DNA of 64,000 bases from Corallochytrium limacisporum (lineage: Eukaryota > Opisthokonta), in the NCBI GenBank assembly GCA_002811645.1, contig PDIP01000064.1:174727-238726 (forward strand). The letters run 5' to 3'. The stretch's first letter is position 1. Every line of letters starts with the position of its first letter. The notes beneath the pieces were generated by a model. The model was not told where the DNA came from. It saw nothing but the letters and a program-made list of their open reading frames with translations, and made no database searches. This document shows positions 35,388 to 44,499 of the stretch, in pieces. The translations under genes and the position numbers were made by a program.

Positions 35388-36839
35388 ATGCCAGGACGAG
35401 CCACAAATGGCCAGCAAGCGCGGGCACAAGGAGCACCACAGCCGAATCAGCAACCCAAAGGTGAAGATGTTCATAGGGCATTACTCAAGAGGGGCTATCT
35501 AGTTTTGCCTATCTCGTTGTGTATCGCTGTCGTCGCCGCCCTGGTCGGTATTGGTGGCATGTACTTCGATCAGGTCCACACTGTGAGAGAATTGCAGGAA
35601 AGTTTGGGAGAGCAGGGGGCAAGTCCTTCCGATCCTCAATCTGCAAAGGCAGACGAGGAGAAAGAACTCATGTCGAGGAAGTTGGAGTTCCTCAAGGACC
35701 AGCTGGAAGAGACACGCGCTCGTGTGGCAAAGTGCTTTGAAGACTACGCAACGAGCCACAAATTCTCACTGCCAGACGGGCCCACTCTTACGGAGGTTGA
35801 CCGCCGCTCAGATCTAACTTTTGAAGAATTCTTTCACGAGTATGAACGAAAGAGCAAACCGGTTATCATTACAGACTATGCGGGAAAAGTGTTTCCTGGC
35901 GGACTTTGGAGTATAGAAAGGATCAGAGAGGCCTGCGGAGACCAGGAATTCACAGCAAAGCGAAAGAATCTACGCAGTACAGAGTGGGCTCTGCTAGAGG
36001 ATGTCGGAGAGAAGAACGTGGGCGAGTTCATAGACTACTACCAGGAACAGAAGCAATCTCGAGCGGATGAGAATCCTCTGTATCTCTTTGATTGGCCCCT
36101 ACACAACTGTGACGAAACACTGCTGCGACCCGACAGCTTCATCATGCCGAAGTATTTTGCGGGAGACTTTCTCAGAAGGCAACCGAGACTGAGAAAGGGT
36201 ACCCGAGCACACAAGGTCCTGGACGGTGTTAAGCTTGACATTGCCTTCCCCACTCTGTTCATGAGCAATGACGGAACATCCAGCGGTATGCATATCGACG
36301 GATATGGATCAAGCTTCTGGATGATCCTCCTTGAGGGCGAAAAGCACTGGGTCTTCTTTGATCCCGCGGATATCCCACTGCTCTATGAAAACCGGGAGAC
36401 TTTTGTCATGGATGTTGATGTGAGGCCCGTAACGAAGTACGGACGTGTACCTAACGGTGAAAACAAGGCAGAAGCTGCCAAAACCTTGTTGGAAGAGAAA
36501 CCGTTGGTCAGGTTCGCTCATGGATTTGAGGTCGTCCTCAAGCCCGGAGAACTGCTCTTTGTGCCCGCCGGAACGCCTCACCAGGTCAGTAATGTCGGCG
36601 ACGCCGTCGCTGTCTGTGGTAACTATGTCGATGAAGCGAACCTGGACTATGCCTTGTCAGCCACCAGTTCTGAATGGTACCGTAATGACTACCTCTATCA
36701 TTGGATGATGACTGTACCCCGGGGAAATCCTAAGACCCAGCAAGATATGACATACCTTGACTACCGCAAGGGTGTGGACATCATGTCGTACACGAGAGAT
36801 CAGATCCTCTACGGAGACACAGAGAAACGACGGATTTGA
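35388..36839 (+). CDS. Membrane-anchored JmjC/cupin oxygenase-like protein
   Basis: This 483-residue type II membrane protein has a JmjC-type cupin domain, the fold of Fe(II)/2-oxoglutarate hydroxylases and demethylases. A short polar N-terminus (1-34) precedes one span at about 37-60 (LVLPISLCIAVVAALVGIGG), then a coiled coil at about 86-118. The cupin domain covers about 145-440. The iron triad is complete: His302 and Asp304 in GMHIDGYG and His398 in AGTPHQVSN. LLEGEKHWVFFDP supplies a candidate 2-oxoglutarate lysine. Catalytic competence is therefore expected. Anchoring puts the domain in the ER/Golgi lumen or outside, unlike histone demethylases. Animal JMJD8 is also lumenal, but no direct orthology is claimed. 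The ATG has A at -3. It is convergent with lysyl-tRNA synthetase, 102 bp away. Confidence 0.87.
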   Translation: MPGRATNGQQARAQGAPQPNQQPKGEDVHRALLKRGYLVLPISLCIAVVAALVGIGGMYFDQVHTVRELQESLGEQGASPSDPQSAKADEEKELMSRKLEFLKDQLEETRARVAKCFEDYATSHKFSLPDGPTLTEVDRRSDLTFEEFFHEYERKSKPVIITDYAGKVFPGGLWSIERIREACGDQEFTAKRKNLRSTEWALLEDVGEKNVGEFIDYYQEQKQSRADENPLYLFDWPLHNCDETLLRPDSFIMPKYFAGDFLRRQPRLRKGTRAHKVLDGVKLDIAFPTLFMSNDGTSSGMHIDGYGSSFWMILLEGEKHWVFFDPADIPLLYENRETFVMDVDVRPVTKYGRVPNGENKAEAAKTLLEEKPLVRFAHGFEVVLKPGELLFVPAGTPHQVSNVGDAVAVCGNYVDEANLDYALSATSSEWYRNDYLYHWMMTVPRGNPKTQQDMTYLDYRKGVDIMSYTRDQILYGDTEKRRI

Positions 36840-36941
36840 ATGTGAGCAACGCACAGTGCAGATGCCTTGCTACAACTGAGTTTCTGATTATGCAAGTAGA
36901 TTTAATTTTTATGTGTACTCGATGCAATGTAAGCTACAACT

Positions 36942-38717
36942 TTAAGCCATGGTACGTTTGTTCTGGTCGTGGTCCTCAGGCTTCATCGCAGGGAACAGCA
37001 GGACCTCCTTGATATTGTTGGAGTCGGTAAGAAACATGCACAGACGATCGATGCCCAGCCCCCAACCACCGGTGGGTGGTAGACCGTATTCTAGAGCGTT
37101 CACGAAGGTCTCATCCACGCCCTGTGCCTCCTCATCACCCGCATCTATGTCCTTCTGCTGCAGTTCAAACATGGCACGCTGAACCATCGGGTTGTTCAGC
37201 TCAGTGTAAGCGTTACAGATCTCCTTGGTGGCAACGAAGCATTCGAAGCGTTCTGTAACACCAGGCTTCGAACGGTGGTACTTAGCCAGCGGAGACATGA
37301 TCTGGGGGTGCTCAGTGATGAAGGTTGGGCTCACACACTCAACCTCGATGTACTCACCGACCAGCTTATCCAGCAGACGAGCAGTTGTGCGAGGGGCACC
37401 ACAATCGATGTTCTGCTTCACGCACAAATCATCTAGGAACTGCCGCATTTCATCGGTCTCAAACTTGCTGGAATCCGGGAACTTAACCTTTAACCGTTCT
37501 TCCAGACCCTCTACCATAGGGATACGCTTGAACGGGGGGGTGAAGTCAATTTCCATCTCCGGACCCTCGGGACCTTCTGGGTGGTATGAGAACTTGTAAC
37601 TGCCCTTGATTGCCTTTACCATCCCACTGAGCATGGTCTCCGTGATCTCCATGAGGTCTTCGTAGTCCGCGTATGCCATGTAAAATTCCATGGCAGTGAA
37701 CTCAGGGTTATGTGTCATGTCAATGCCCTCGTTGCGGAAGTTCTTCCCGATCTCATAGACACGCTCCATACCGCCCACAATGAGCATCTTCAGATACAGC
37801 TCAGGAGCAATGCGCATGAACAGCTCCATGTTCAGATCGTTGTGGTGTGTCACAAATGGTTTAGCAGTCGCACCGCCAGCAATCATGTTCAGCATGGGAG
37901 TTTCGACCTCGAGGAAACCCATACCGTCCATGAAGCGACGCAAGTAGCTAATGATGCGGGCCCGAGTGTGAAAGATATTGTGTACGTCACGGTTGAGCAT
38001 GAGGTCCAGGTAGCGCGCACGGTATCGGGCCTCTTTTTCCTTGAAACCAAAGTGATCGGAAGGTAGCATATGCAAGCAGGGACTGAGTATCTTAATGCTC
38101 TGAGCCATAATGGAGAACTCGCCACTCTTAGAACGGCAAGGTTTGCCGGTCACACCAACAATGTCTCCACGACGAACCTTAGAGTGTTCCTCGAGGAAGT
38201 CGTCCGCTCCCTTCTCGTGGCGACTTGCCTCAGCCATGATCTGCACACGCTGACCGTCCTGACGCAGATCATAGAAAAGCAACTTGGAACCACTGGCGCG
38301 CTTGGCGTAGATACGGCCAGCCACAGACATAACCTCATCGACCTCGTCACCATTGTTGGGGACCTTGGGTTCGTACTGCTCAATCATATCGGGCAGGTTG
38401 ATGGAAACGTAGTACTTATGAGGATAGGGATGTTCCCATTGTTTCACAGTACCCATGCGCAGCTCGTGGTACTTGGAAGGGTCAATATCGCCAGCCTCAT
38501 CCTCTCCGGTGAGTTTCTTTTTAGATGCCGTGCCGCTCGCTGTCTGCTTGGCAGCCAGTTCCTTCTGCTTGGCCTCCTTCTCAAGAGCCTTCTGGGCCTG
38601 CTTGAGACGACGCTTCAGCTCACTCTTGGATATCTCTTCGCCGGGCTTGACGACTCCGAGACGCTCAGCCTCCGCCCGAGTATCGGTGGCTGTGCCCTGA
38701 TGATTCTGGTCAACCAT
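36942..38717 (-). CDS. Lysyl-tRNA synthetase, class II
   Basis: The 591-residue enzyme charges tRNA-Lys with lysine using ATP. The N-terminal extension (about 30-68) is a Lys/Ala/Glu-rich helix of the tRNA-binding type typical of eukaryotic cytosolic enzymes. The OB-fold anticodon-binding domain lies at about 128-212. Catalytic motifs are all present: motif 1 near 266-277 ([11 protein letters not shown]), motif 2 near 319-346 ([13 protein letters not shown] ... [10 protein letters not shown]) and motif 3 at 551-558 (GWGLGIDR, Arg558). Length matches the usual 580-610. The ATG has G at -3. No mitochondrial leader is seen, so a cytosolic role is expected. It is convergent with the JmjC gene. 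A G7 run (37,534-37,540) is one of the few long homopolymers inside a coding region here. Confidence 0.96.
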   Translation of the reverse strand: MVDQNHQGTATDTRAEAERLGVVKPGEEISKSELKRRLKQAQKALEKEAKQKELAAKQTASGTASKKKLTGEDEAGDIDPSKYHELRMGTVKQWEHPYPHKYYVSINLPDMIEQYEPKVPNNGDEVDEVMSVAGRIYAKRASGSKLLFYDLRQDGQRVQIMAEASRHEKGADDFLEEHSKVRRGDIVGVTGKPCRSKSGEFSIMAQSIKILSPCLHMLPSDHFGFKEKEARYRARYLDLMLNRDVHNIFHTRARIISYLRRFMDGMGFLEVETPMLNMIAGGATAKPFVTHHNDLNMELFMRIAPELYLKMLIVGGMERVYEIGKNFRNEGIDMTHNPEFTAMEFYMAYADYEDLMEITETMLSGMVKAIKGSYKFSYHPEGPEGPEMEIDFTPPFKRIPMVEGLEERLKVKFPDSSKFETDEMRQFLDDLCVKQNIDCGAPRTTARLLDKLVGEYIEVECVSPTFITEHPQIMSPLAKYHRSKPGVTERFECFVATKEICNAYTELNNPMVQRAMFELQQKDIDAGDEEAQGVDETFVNALEYGLPPTGGWGLGIDRLCMFLTDSNNIKEVLLFPAMKPEDHDQNKRTMA

Positions 38718-39412
38718 TACTCTTGTGTTTGATTAAAGTTTCCCTATTCTATACTAACAGTACAATAAGAGAATGAATGTCTGTGTAATGTTCCACCTGA
38801 ACCATACGTACGCCATCCTTCAAAAACCCGGAGAGTAATTATGGACCGGCCAATAGCCAAGAAACGGTGTGCGAGGACACTACGATTGAATTAGCGTCTA
38901 TGATTCCGCGCCATTGGTCCAAAACTTTCCCCATCAATCCGTAGGGGGGTGGGGGGGAAATAACACAAAGGACGAGCCAGGGCACATGAGCAAGCAAGAA
39001 TCTGCAGAAACGCGGCACACTGACCCTGCCCCGCCATGGGATGGGGAAGCATTCGCAGTCATTTGCGCTCTCGTGTTTTTCCGTAGCGGGTACACGTGGA
39101 GTTTGCTCTCCCCTCTCCCTCCCTGGGGGCAACGCCAATGGAGCAGTTGGGGAGGGGGGGGTGTGGGGAGGGCGGCTTCCCGTTTACCTGGTCTTAGCTC
39201 TACTTTACCTTCTCCCTTTGCTGACCTCCCGTCCCGCCGAAAGGCCTTAAATGAGGGCTGGGAGACCGAGAGACAAATAGGCCCCGATTCATCACCTCTG
39301 TCGATCATAGTCCGCATCAGTGTCGCGGACGTCATTTTTTAAGGTGAACATAGTGTGTGCATGAGAAGCCAACAAGAGAAGAAAGTTTGCGTTTACTAAA
39401 ATGAAAAAGACA
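38718..39412. other. G/C-tract spacer upstream of lysyl-tRNA synthetase
   Basis: It lies between the start of lysyl-tRNA synthetase and the stop of the hydratase gene, both on the minus strand, so it holds the synthetase promoter. G6/G7 tracts occur at about 38,943-38,957 and a G8 tract in a G-rich block at about 39,149-39,172. No gene is seen. Confidence 0.7.
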
Positions 39413-40345
39413 TTACAGAGCGGCGTTGCCAACCAGGTCGACGTAAGCGTTTGAGATGACCTTGACGTTGCGCTCCTTCACCCAGACCTCGAACAGAACG
39501 CGATTCTTGTTAGTATCATCACGCCACATGCGGGTCTCCAAGGTTTCGCCCGGAAACACTGGGGAAGCAAATCGGACCTTGATGGCACGGAAGCGGCTGG
39601 CATCATTGTTGGCAAAGGTCTTCAGCACAGCAGACGCCCCGTGGCCGAAAGTGCACAGGCCGTGGAGGATGGGCTTCGGGAACTTGACCATCTTGGCAAT
39701 TTCTGGGTCAGCATGCAGAGGGTTGTAGTCACCAGACAAACGGTACATCAAAGCTTGGATTTCGCTGGTCTTTTGAGAGTGAACTGCATCGGGCTCGCGC
39801 TTAGGTGCTGCATAGCTAGGTTCTGGAGCCTTCTTCTCACCACCGAAACCACCCATGCCACGAATAAAACCACCGCTTACCATGCGGCAGAGCAGATCAC
39901 CAGTCTTGGGGTCCGCAAGTGACGTTTCGGTGTCTATAAGCAGGCCGCTGCCCTTATCGTAGACACCGAGAACCTTGGTTGTCATCATCAGGTCTGCCTC
40001 AGTGGGCAAGGGGCGCAGAACTTCAAGATACTGTTCACCGTGCAGTGCCATGCTAGGATTGTACGGAGGGATTCCGGGAATGGATCCAGCCTTGGGCGGC
40101 ATCCGAGCGCTGGTGGGGTGCGGAGATCCGAACTCGACAACATCGAAGGAGTCGCCTTTGAAGGTGAGGACCACAGGGAATGTGGGGAACATGGCAAACT
40201 GTGGATTTAGCTCATAGCTGTAGCGCAAATCAGTAGCACCAATACCCAACGCGTACATGATCAAATCTCGTCGATTGTACTTGGTCAAGGTGTTGGTGGC
40301 CACAAACCCCTTTGCAAGCTCAGGCTTGACATCTTTGCCGGACAT
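39413..40345 (-). CDS. MaoC-type 2-enoyl-CoA hydratase 2
   Basis: The 310-residue enzyme has the double hot-dog fold of hydratase 2, which adds water to trans-2-enoyl-CoA to give (3R)-hydroxyacyl-CoA in beta-oxidation. The N-terminal hot dog (about 20-165) binds the acyl chain. The C-terminal one (about 185-305) carries the catalytic motif YRLSGDYNPLHADPE with Asp206 and His211, then PILHGLCTFG. In animals and fungi this unit is usually part of the multifunctional peroxisomal MFE-2; here it stands alone. A Lys/Pro linker (170-186) separates the halves. It ends in NAAL, not a recognisable PTS1 peroxisomal signal, so location is uncertain. The ATG has A at -3. Its 5' end faces the gene at 41,089. 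Confidence 0.9.
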   Translation of the reverse strand: MSGKDVKPELAKGFVATNTLTKYNRRDLIMYALGIGATDLRYSYELNPQFAMFPTFPVVLTFKGDSFDVVEFGSPHPTSARMPPKAGSIPGIPPYNPSMALHGEQYLEVLRPLPTEADLMMTTKVLGVYDKGSGLLIDTETSLADPKTGDLLCRMVSGGFIRGMGGFGGEKKAPEPSYAAPKREPDAVHSQKTSEIQALMYRLSGDYNPLHADPEIAKMVKFPKPILHGLCTFGHGASAVLKTFANNDASRFRAIKVRFASPVFPGETLETRMWRDDTNKNRVLFEVWVKERNVKVISNAYVDLVGNAAL

Positions 40346-41088
40346 GATTCGCTTTTCTCTTAATACTGCGAGAAACTGATCGAGTTAGAGAGCACTGCAC
40401 GTCATAGGCAAATTACTGACCAGCTGCTGACTCCGGTCCTGTCTAATAGGTTTACTACCAACTGTGTTCTCATGCGGATGGTCTGGTTGCCTGATATATG
40501 GGCTAGCGGAGTGAGCGTATTGAGGTGATGTCGGCAGACATCGCTACTGGACACCGGTCTGTCGGTAGTTTAGGTTAAGCCTTATACTGAGCCATCTCAA
40601 GTCAACAGACCCTTCCTCATCTTATACACTCACAACATCTGATGGGACTGCGCAGCCTAAATATAGTACCACCCTGGGCAATAAATCATCGTAGCGCTTC
40701 CAATATAAAGAATATGCGTTTACAAAAATCAAAAAAAATCAGAGTGATCTGTATTGAATTTTCAGTTTTCTCGATTCTTGTTTTCTGTGTCGGTTTTTTT
40801 TATGACAAATATACCGTGAACCTTGTAAATGTCTGAAATCAGAATCCGCACTCGTGGGTGAAATGCAAGGTTTCCGGCTCTTGGTGGGTGTGCAGCGCGT
40901 ACGTGCGCAGGTGGCAGTCGCGGAAAGAGTGCGCAGGGTATTTGAGGGGTTCATTGGCGTCTGTTCACGACCACTTGGAAGCTGAAAGAGCCAAAAATTA
41001 CAAGACAGATCGTGACACGATGTTTGGCTCTCGAATGAAGTGAAATTTTCGTGGTAGTAGTAATCGTTTAAACGCACTTCACAACACC
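40346..41088. other. Divergent spacer
   Basis: It is the 5' region of the hydratase (minus) and of the gene at 41,089 (plus). It contains several A or T runs (about 40,725-40,800) and no G/C run of seven or more. No gene is seen. Confidence 0.65.
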
Positions 41089-42060
41089 ATGTACGAGGGC
41101 CCCGAAAAATCTGTTCTCGAACTCATCGACCCAGTCCGTATTGGAGAGAAGAGGAAGAGATCAGAAAGCGATAGTGAAGATTGGCGCCACCCGAAGCTGC
41201 CCCGCTGGACGGGGGAGCTTCCTTCTGCCCAAGCAATTCAGCAGGCCACAAAACAGATCAGAGAAGCGAACCAAAAGGACCATAGGGATTATTTCGTAAG
41301 AGAACTATCTGCATTGTCAATAAGAGCCATGCGTGCCGCCAAGGAACTGCATGACTGGGTTCGGGCACTGCATCGAGACAAGGTGTATAACAGCGAGGAT
41401 GGTACCAGCGTCATTCTGACAATGGTTGACCTCGCAACGCCAATTGCACCCTTTGCCAATGCGCAGGGTCACTTCGGGTTCGGCCCACAAGCAACAAAGG
41501 GAGCAACGAAGGGAGGGAAAAAGGGAGGAAATAAGCGAGAGCAGGTAGCTAAGAAGCTGACGATGGACCATTGGGCCATGCTCCGAGCAGGACTTAAGAT
41601 GCCAACCTGCGAAGAAATGGGCCTGCTCAAGGCGGAGGCGGAGATTCGTCGGACAGAACCAGAGCCATTTGAGTCGACCATTCTTTTTGAGAAAATTTCG
41701 ATGACAAGTTTTGAGCTCTGTGAAAAGGCAGAGGCACTGATTGCCAGTGTAGAAGCGCACACAGGAGGCGGTGGTAGCATCAAGAAGGCACAAAACCAAA
41801 CGAAGGAAGAAACCACGGACAGCAAAACGAAAGGGGACAGAGAAGACCACCACCAGGGGACCCAAGATGTCCATACCCAGTTCCGCAGTTGGTTCATTGA
41901 CTATCTTGACACCAACGCATCGAACGAGATGGAAGAGTTGCGTCAGCGCGTCCAGGATGACCCCTCCCGCATTCCCGTTGTGCAGTCTGCGCTCAGGGCC
42001 CTGGCTGATTCCTTAGGTGAGGAGGAGAAGGTCGCGTGGATGAATACAAGCACAAACTGA
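41089..42060 (+). CDS. Nuclear-type protein, possible Rsa3-like ribosome assembly factor
   Basis: The 323-residue product is only tentatively placed. An early basic cluster (GEKRKRSESDSED, 19-31) looks like a nuclear signal with CK2-type sites. Residues about 45-115 are helical. A Gly/Lys-rich linker (ATKGATKGGKKGGNKREQ) follows, then helices around 150-220 and a polar, Lys/Asp-rich linker. The last ~60 residues (FRSWFIDYLDTNASNEMEEL, then DDPSRIPVVQSALRALADSL) resemble the C-terminal Rsa3 domain of fungal pre-60S ribosome assembly factors in length and pattern: aromatic helix, acidic Leu-Arg step, then an IPxxxxAL helix. If right, it acts in nucleolar large-subunit assembly. The overall protein is longer than yeast Rsa3. 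The ATG has A at -3. It is convergent with the RasGAP gene, 96 bp away. Confidence 0.75.
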   Translation: MYEGPEKSVLELIDPVRIGEKRKRSESDSEDWRHPKLPRWTGELPSAQAIQQATKQIREANQKDHRDYFVRELSALSIRAMRAAKELHDWVRALHRDKVYNSEDGTSVILTMVDLATPIAPFANAQGHFGFGPQATKGATKGGKKGGNKREQVAKKLTMDHWAMLRAGLKMPTCEEMGLLKAEAEIRRTEPEPFESTILFEKISMTSFELCEKAEALIASVEAHTGGGGSIKKAQNQTKEETTDSKTKGDREDHHQGTQDVHTQFRSWFIDYLDTNASNEMEELRQRVQDDPSRIPVVQSALRALADSLGEEEKVAWMNTSTN

Positions 42061-42156
42061 ACCTTAGGAATATATCAATTATGGTAGCATCACCAAACTC
42101 ATTCTCAATGTCAAAAGGAAAGCGAAATCTGTTTTCATTCAATTCTCTTTGTTCAC

Positions 42157-44499
42157 TTATGGGTTGGCTGTCATTGCGGCAGTGATGGCCGTCGCTTTTG
42201 CACCAGCCGGGAGCGACCGTGATGCGGTGGGTGCCTTGTTTGTCTCCACAATGGCTACTGTCGGTGCCTGCAGTGCCTTGTTCCGGGACATAATCTGTGA
42301 CTCTTCGAGATCATGCAAGTTCGAAAGTTGCAGCAGGTGGTCCACCAATTCCTTGACCAAAGGTACCTCATCGTCGTCTGTCACACGGTCCTGCATTGTC
42401 GGCGCTGCACGAACGAAGCAATGGTATACACGTGAGCACTGTTCTGCCGGCAGGGTCTGGAGGTCGAGATCCTCCGCGCGTTTGTCCTCGTGCTGCTCCA
42501 GAGCTCGTGTCTGAAGGCTGGAGATAGAGTCCAGAAACTTGAGACAGTTCTCTCGCTCCCCGACAATGAACTCGTTCATGGGCTTCATGTAAGGTTCCTT
42601 GTCGCCAAACTCTACCAAATTGCCGAGGTTCTGGATGATCTTGGCGAGGAGTGTACATGTTCTTGCTGCATTGCTCGGAACGTCGCCATTCCAAAGGTTA
42701 AACAAGCGCGGCCCAAGGATAGCGGGACAAAGGAATCGCAGGAAGAGGAAGCCACTGATAGCGATCATTTCCGTCTCCTCGGTCGCACCGGGTAGTTTGG
42801 CCTCCTGAACGTGGTGGCGGATATGCCAGTAGACATAGCGCATTTCCAAAGGCATTGAACCCGCCGAGGTCACAATGCACTGCCACACACGCTTTGAATA
42901 CGCCTTGAGATTCTCCATGTTCTTTTCAAGGTTATCCTTCTTGCCAATACGCATGGGGTCAATTTCTGTGTTCTTGTTCTCTTTGATGATGTCGCTGATG
43001 ATATCCAGCAGGACTTTGTCCATATATGACCGACCGCAAATCTTTTGGAAGACATCGACAGCCTTGGAAGCCATGGAATTGCCACGGAACAGGGTCCCAG
43101 CATCGCTCTGACGGCCAATCTCTGCAGTTACTGTGTCGCAGACAAAGAAAATGGCCTTACCTTTCGGCTGCAGCATGCGAACAATTGCCTTGGCAGTGTC
43201 CTCACGCTCACTGCTGGTGCGACCAAGGACAGCACAGATAGCATAGTGGTCGTTCATGACGAAGTCGATGAAGTTGATGTAGTGGTCGGTATCCACAACG
43301 GCCTCCTCTGTGTACTTTACATTTAGGCGCAATTGCCCCATAGGGAACTCTGAGCTTCCGCTGGTTGACTTCAACTGAAGCAACCCACGCAGAGATCCAC
43401 TGTGACTGTTTGAGCTGGACGTGGCCAAGCTGTTCGTCCGGTTGGCGGTGATAATTCCGTTATCCCATATCTGATTTGCCATAGCCATCTTTACCATGAC
43501 ATTCTGATAGGCGTTAGCAAGCTGAATGGCGGGTTTGTATGCTTTGTTATCTGCTGTGATCAGGTTCTTGCTCTGCTCCTTGGACTCCCTTTCAGCCTGC
43601 AGCAAGTCTTCATCCTTGGGCTTGAGCATTATGAAGCGATTTACCGTCTGTCCCACCTTTAGATCTGCCATGCTCACGGTGTAGAAACCCATAAATACAT
43701 CATCACTGGAATGTTTGGCCCAGACACTGATATGTAGGTGGCGTTCCGGTATCAGATCTGGTAGATTGTACACGACACGATCCCCAAATGTCGGATTTGA
43801 GCTCTTCTTCGCTGTCTTGGTGGTCCACATTGTGTCCAACTTAGCATCTGGGAGCATGTGCGCCACACAGTAGATCTCAGCCTCCTTCTTGCCTGCGAGG
43901 TCCTTGGACAAATCCTGGCCGGTCTTCACTTTCAATTCAAGTTGGTACTTGACCGGCAATGTCCAATTCGGCAATCCCTTTTCTGCTGCAGTTCCATGAT
44001 TGACAGCTTGACTGGTTCCTGGAGTGTCGATACCTTCCGTCAAGTCCGTCTTCTTCGAGACCTCCGTCACTGCAAGAGAAATCCGCAACGCACCTCGAAT
44101 GCTGCCTTCGCCCTTGGCACTTGTGATGGGGAACCAGTACGTTCCGGGTTTCATCGACCGCAAAGCCCTCGGGGGAAGGACCACCTTACCCCTGGGTTCA
44201 TCCTTGGTGATACGATTCGCTTCCCATAGCACAACCTCGACTCCGTCAAAGTCATTCTCAATTTTGTGTTCCGACTCGTCCTGCCATTCTGGCTCGTTTG
44301 TGTTCCATACGGTGCGAGTGCGTGCAGTTTCCCGGCCATTGATCTTAACAACACAGTATGTGTCGCTCATACTAAGCAAATCATTGGACTTGAGATCCTT
44401 GGCTTCTGCCACCGTGAGAGTCAGAGCCCTTTGCCATTTCTGTTCCACTTGGAGGAGACTGTCCACGCTGAGTTCCTTGTGGTTTGGGGTCAAATCCAT
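42157..44499 (-). CDS. C2-C2-RasGAP protein
   Basis: This Ras GTPase-activating protein of 780 residues switches off Ras-type GTPases at membranes. A first C2 domain covers about 21-117 and a second about 185-297. The RasGAP domain runs from about 397 to 690, with the arginine finger Arg472 in TLFRGNSMASK and the structural motif FLFLRFLCPAILGPRLF. Both are intact, so activity is expected. C2-A keeps part of its calcium ligands (NDLLSMSDTYCVV; the third loop reads WEANRITKDE). C2-B has lost most of them (KKEAEIYCV, WAKHSSDD), so only the first could bind calcium. No PH or Btk domain is seen. The frame extends 33 codons upstream to a TTG directly after a stop; the first ATG, at 44,499 with G at -3, is used. 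A spliced upstream exon cannot be excluded. Confidence 0.92.
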   Translation of the reverse strand: MDLTPNHKELSVDSLLQVEQKWQRALTLTVAEAKDLKSNDLLSMSDTYCVVKINGRETARTRTVWNTNEPEWQDESEHKIENDFDGVEVVLWEANRITKDEPRGKVVLPPRALRSMKPGTYWFPITSAKGEGSIRGALRISLAVTEVSKKTDLTEGIDTPGTSQAVNHGTAAEKGLPNWTLPVKYQLELKVKTGQDLSKDLAGKKEAEIYCVAHMLPDAKLDTMWTTKTAKKSSNPTFGDRVVYNLPDLIPERHLHISVWAKHSSDDVFMGFYTVSMADLKVGQTVNRFIMLKPKDEDLLQAERESKEQSKNLITADNKAYKPAIQLANAYQNVMVKMAMANQIWDNGIITANRTNSLATSSSNSHSGSLRGLLQLKSTSGSSEFPMGQLRLNVKYTEEAVVDTDHYINFIDFVMNDHYAICAVLGRTSSEREDTAKAIVRMLQPKGKAIFFVCDTVTAEIGRQSDAGTLFRGNSMASKAVDVFQKICGRSYMDKVLLDIISDIIKENKNTEIDPMRIGKKDNLEKNMENLKAYSKRVWQCIVTSAGSMPLEMRYVYWHIRHHVQEAKLPGATEETEMIAISGFLFLRFLCPAILGPRLFNLWNGDVPSNAARTCTLLAKIIQNLGNLVEFGDKEPYMKPMNEFIVGERENCLKFLDSISSLQTRALEQHEDKRAEDLDLQTLPAEQCSRVYHCFVRAAPTMQDRVTDDDEVPLVKELVDHLLQLSNLHDLEESQIMSRNKALQAPTVAIVETNKAPTASRSLPAGAKATAITAAMTANP

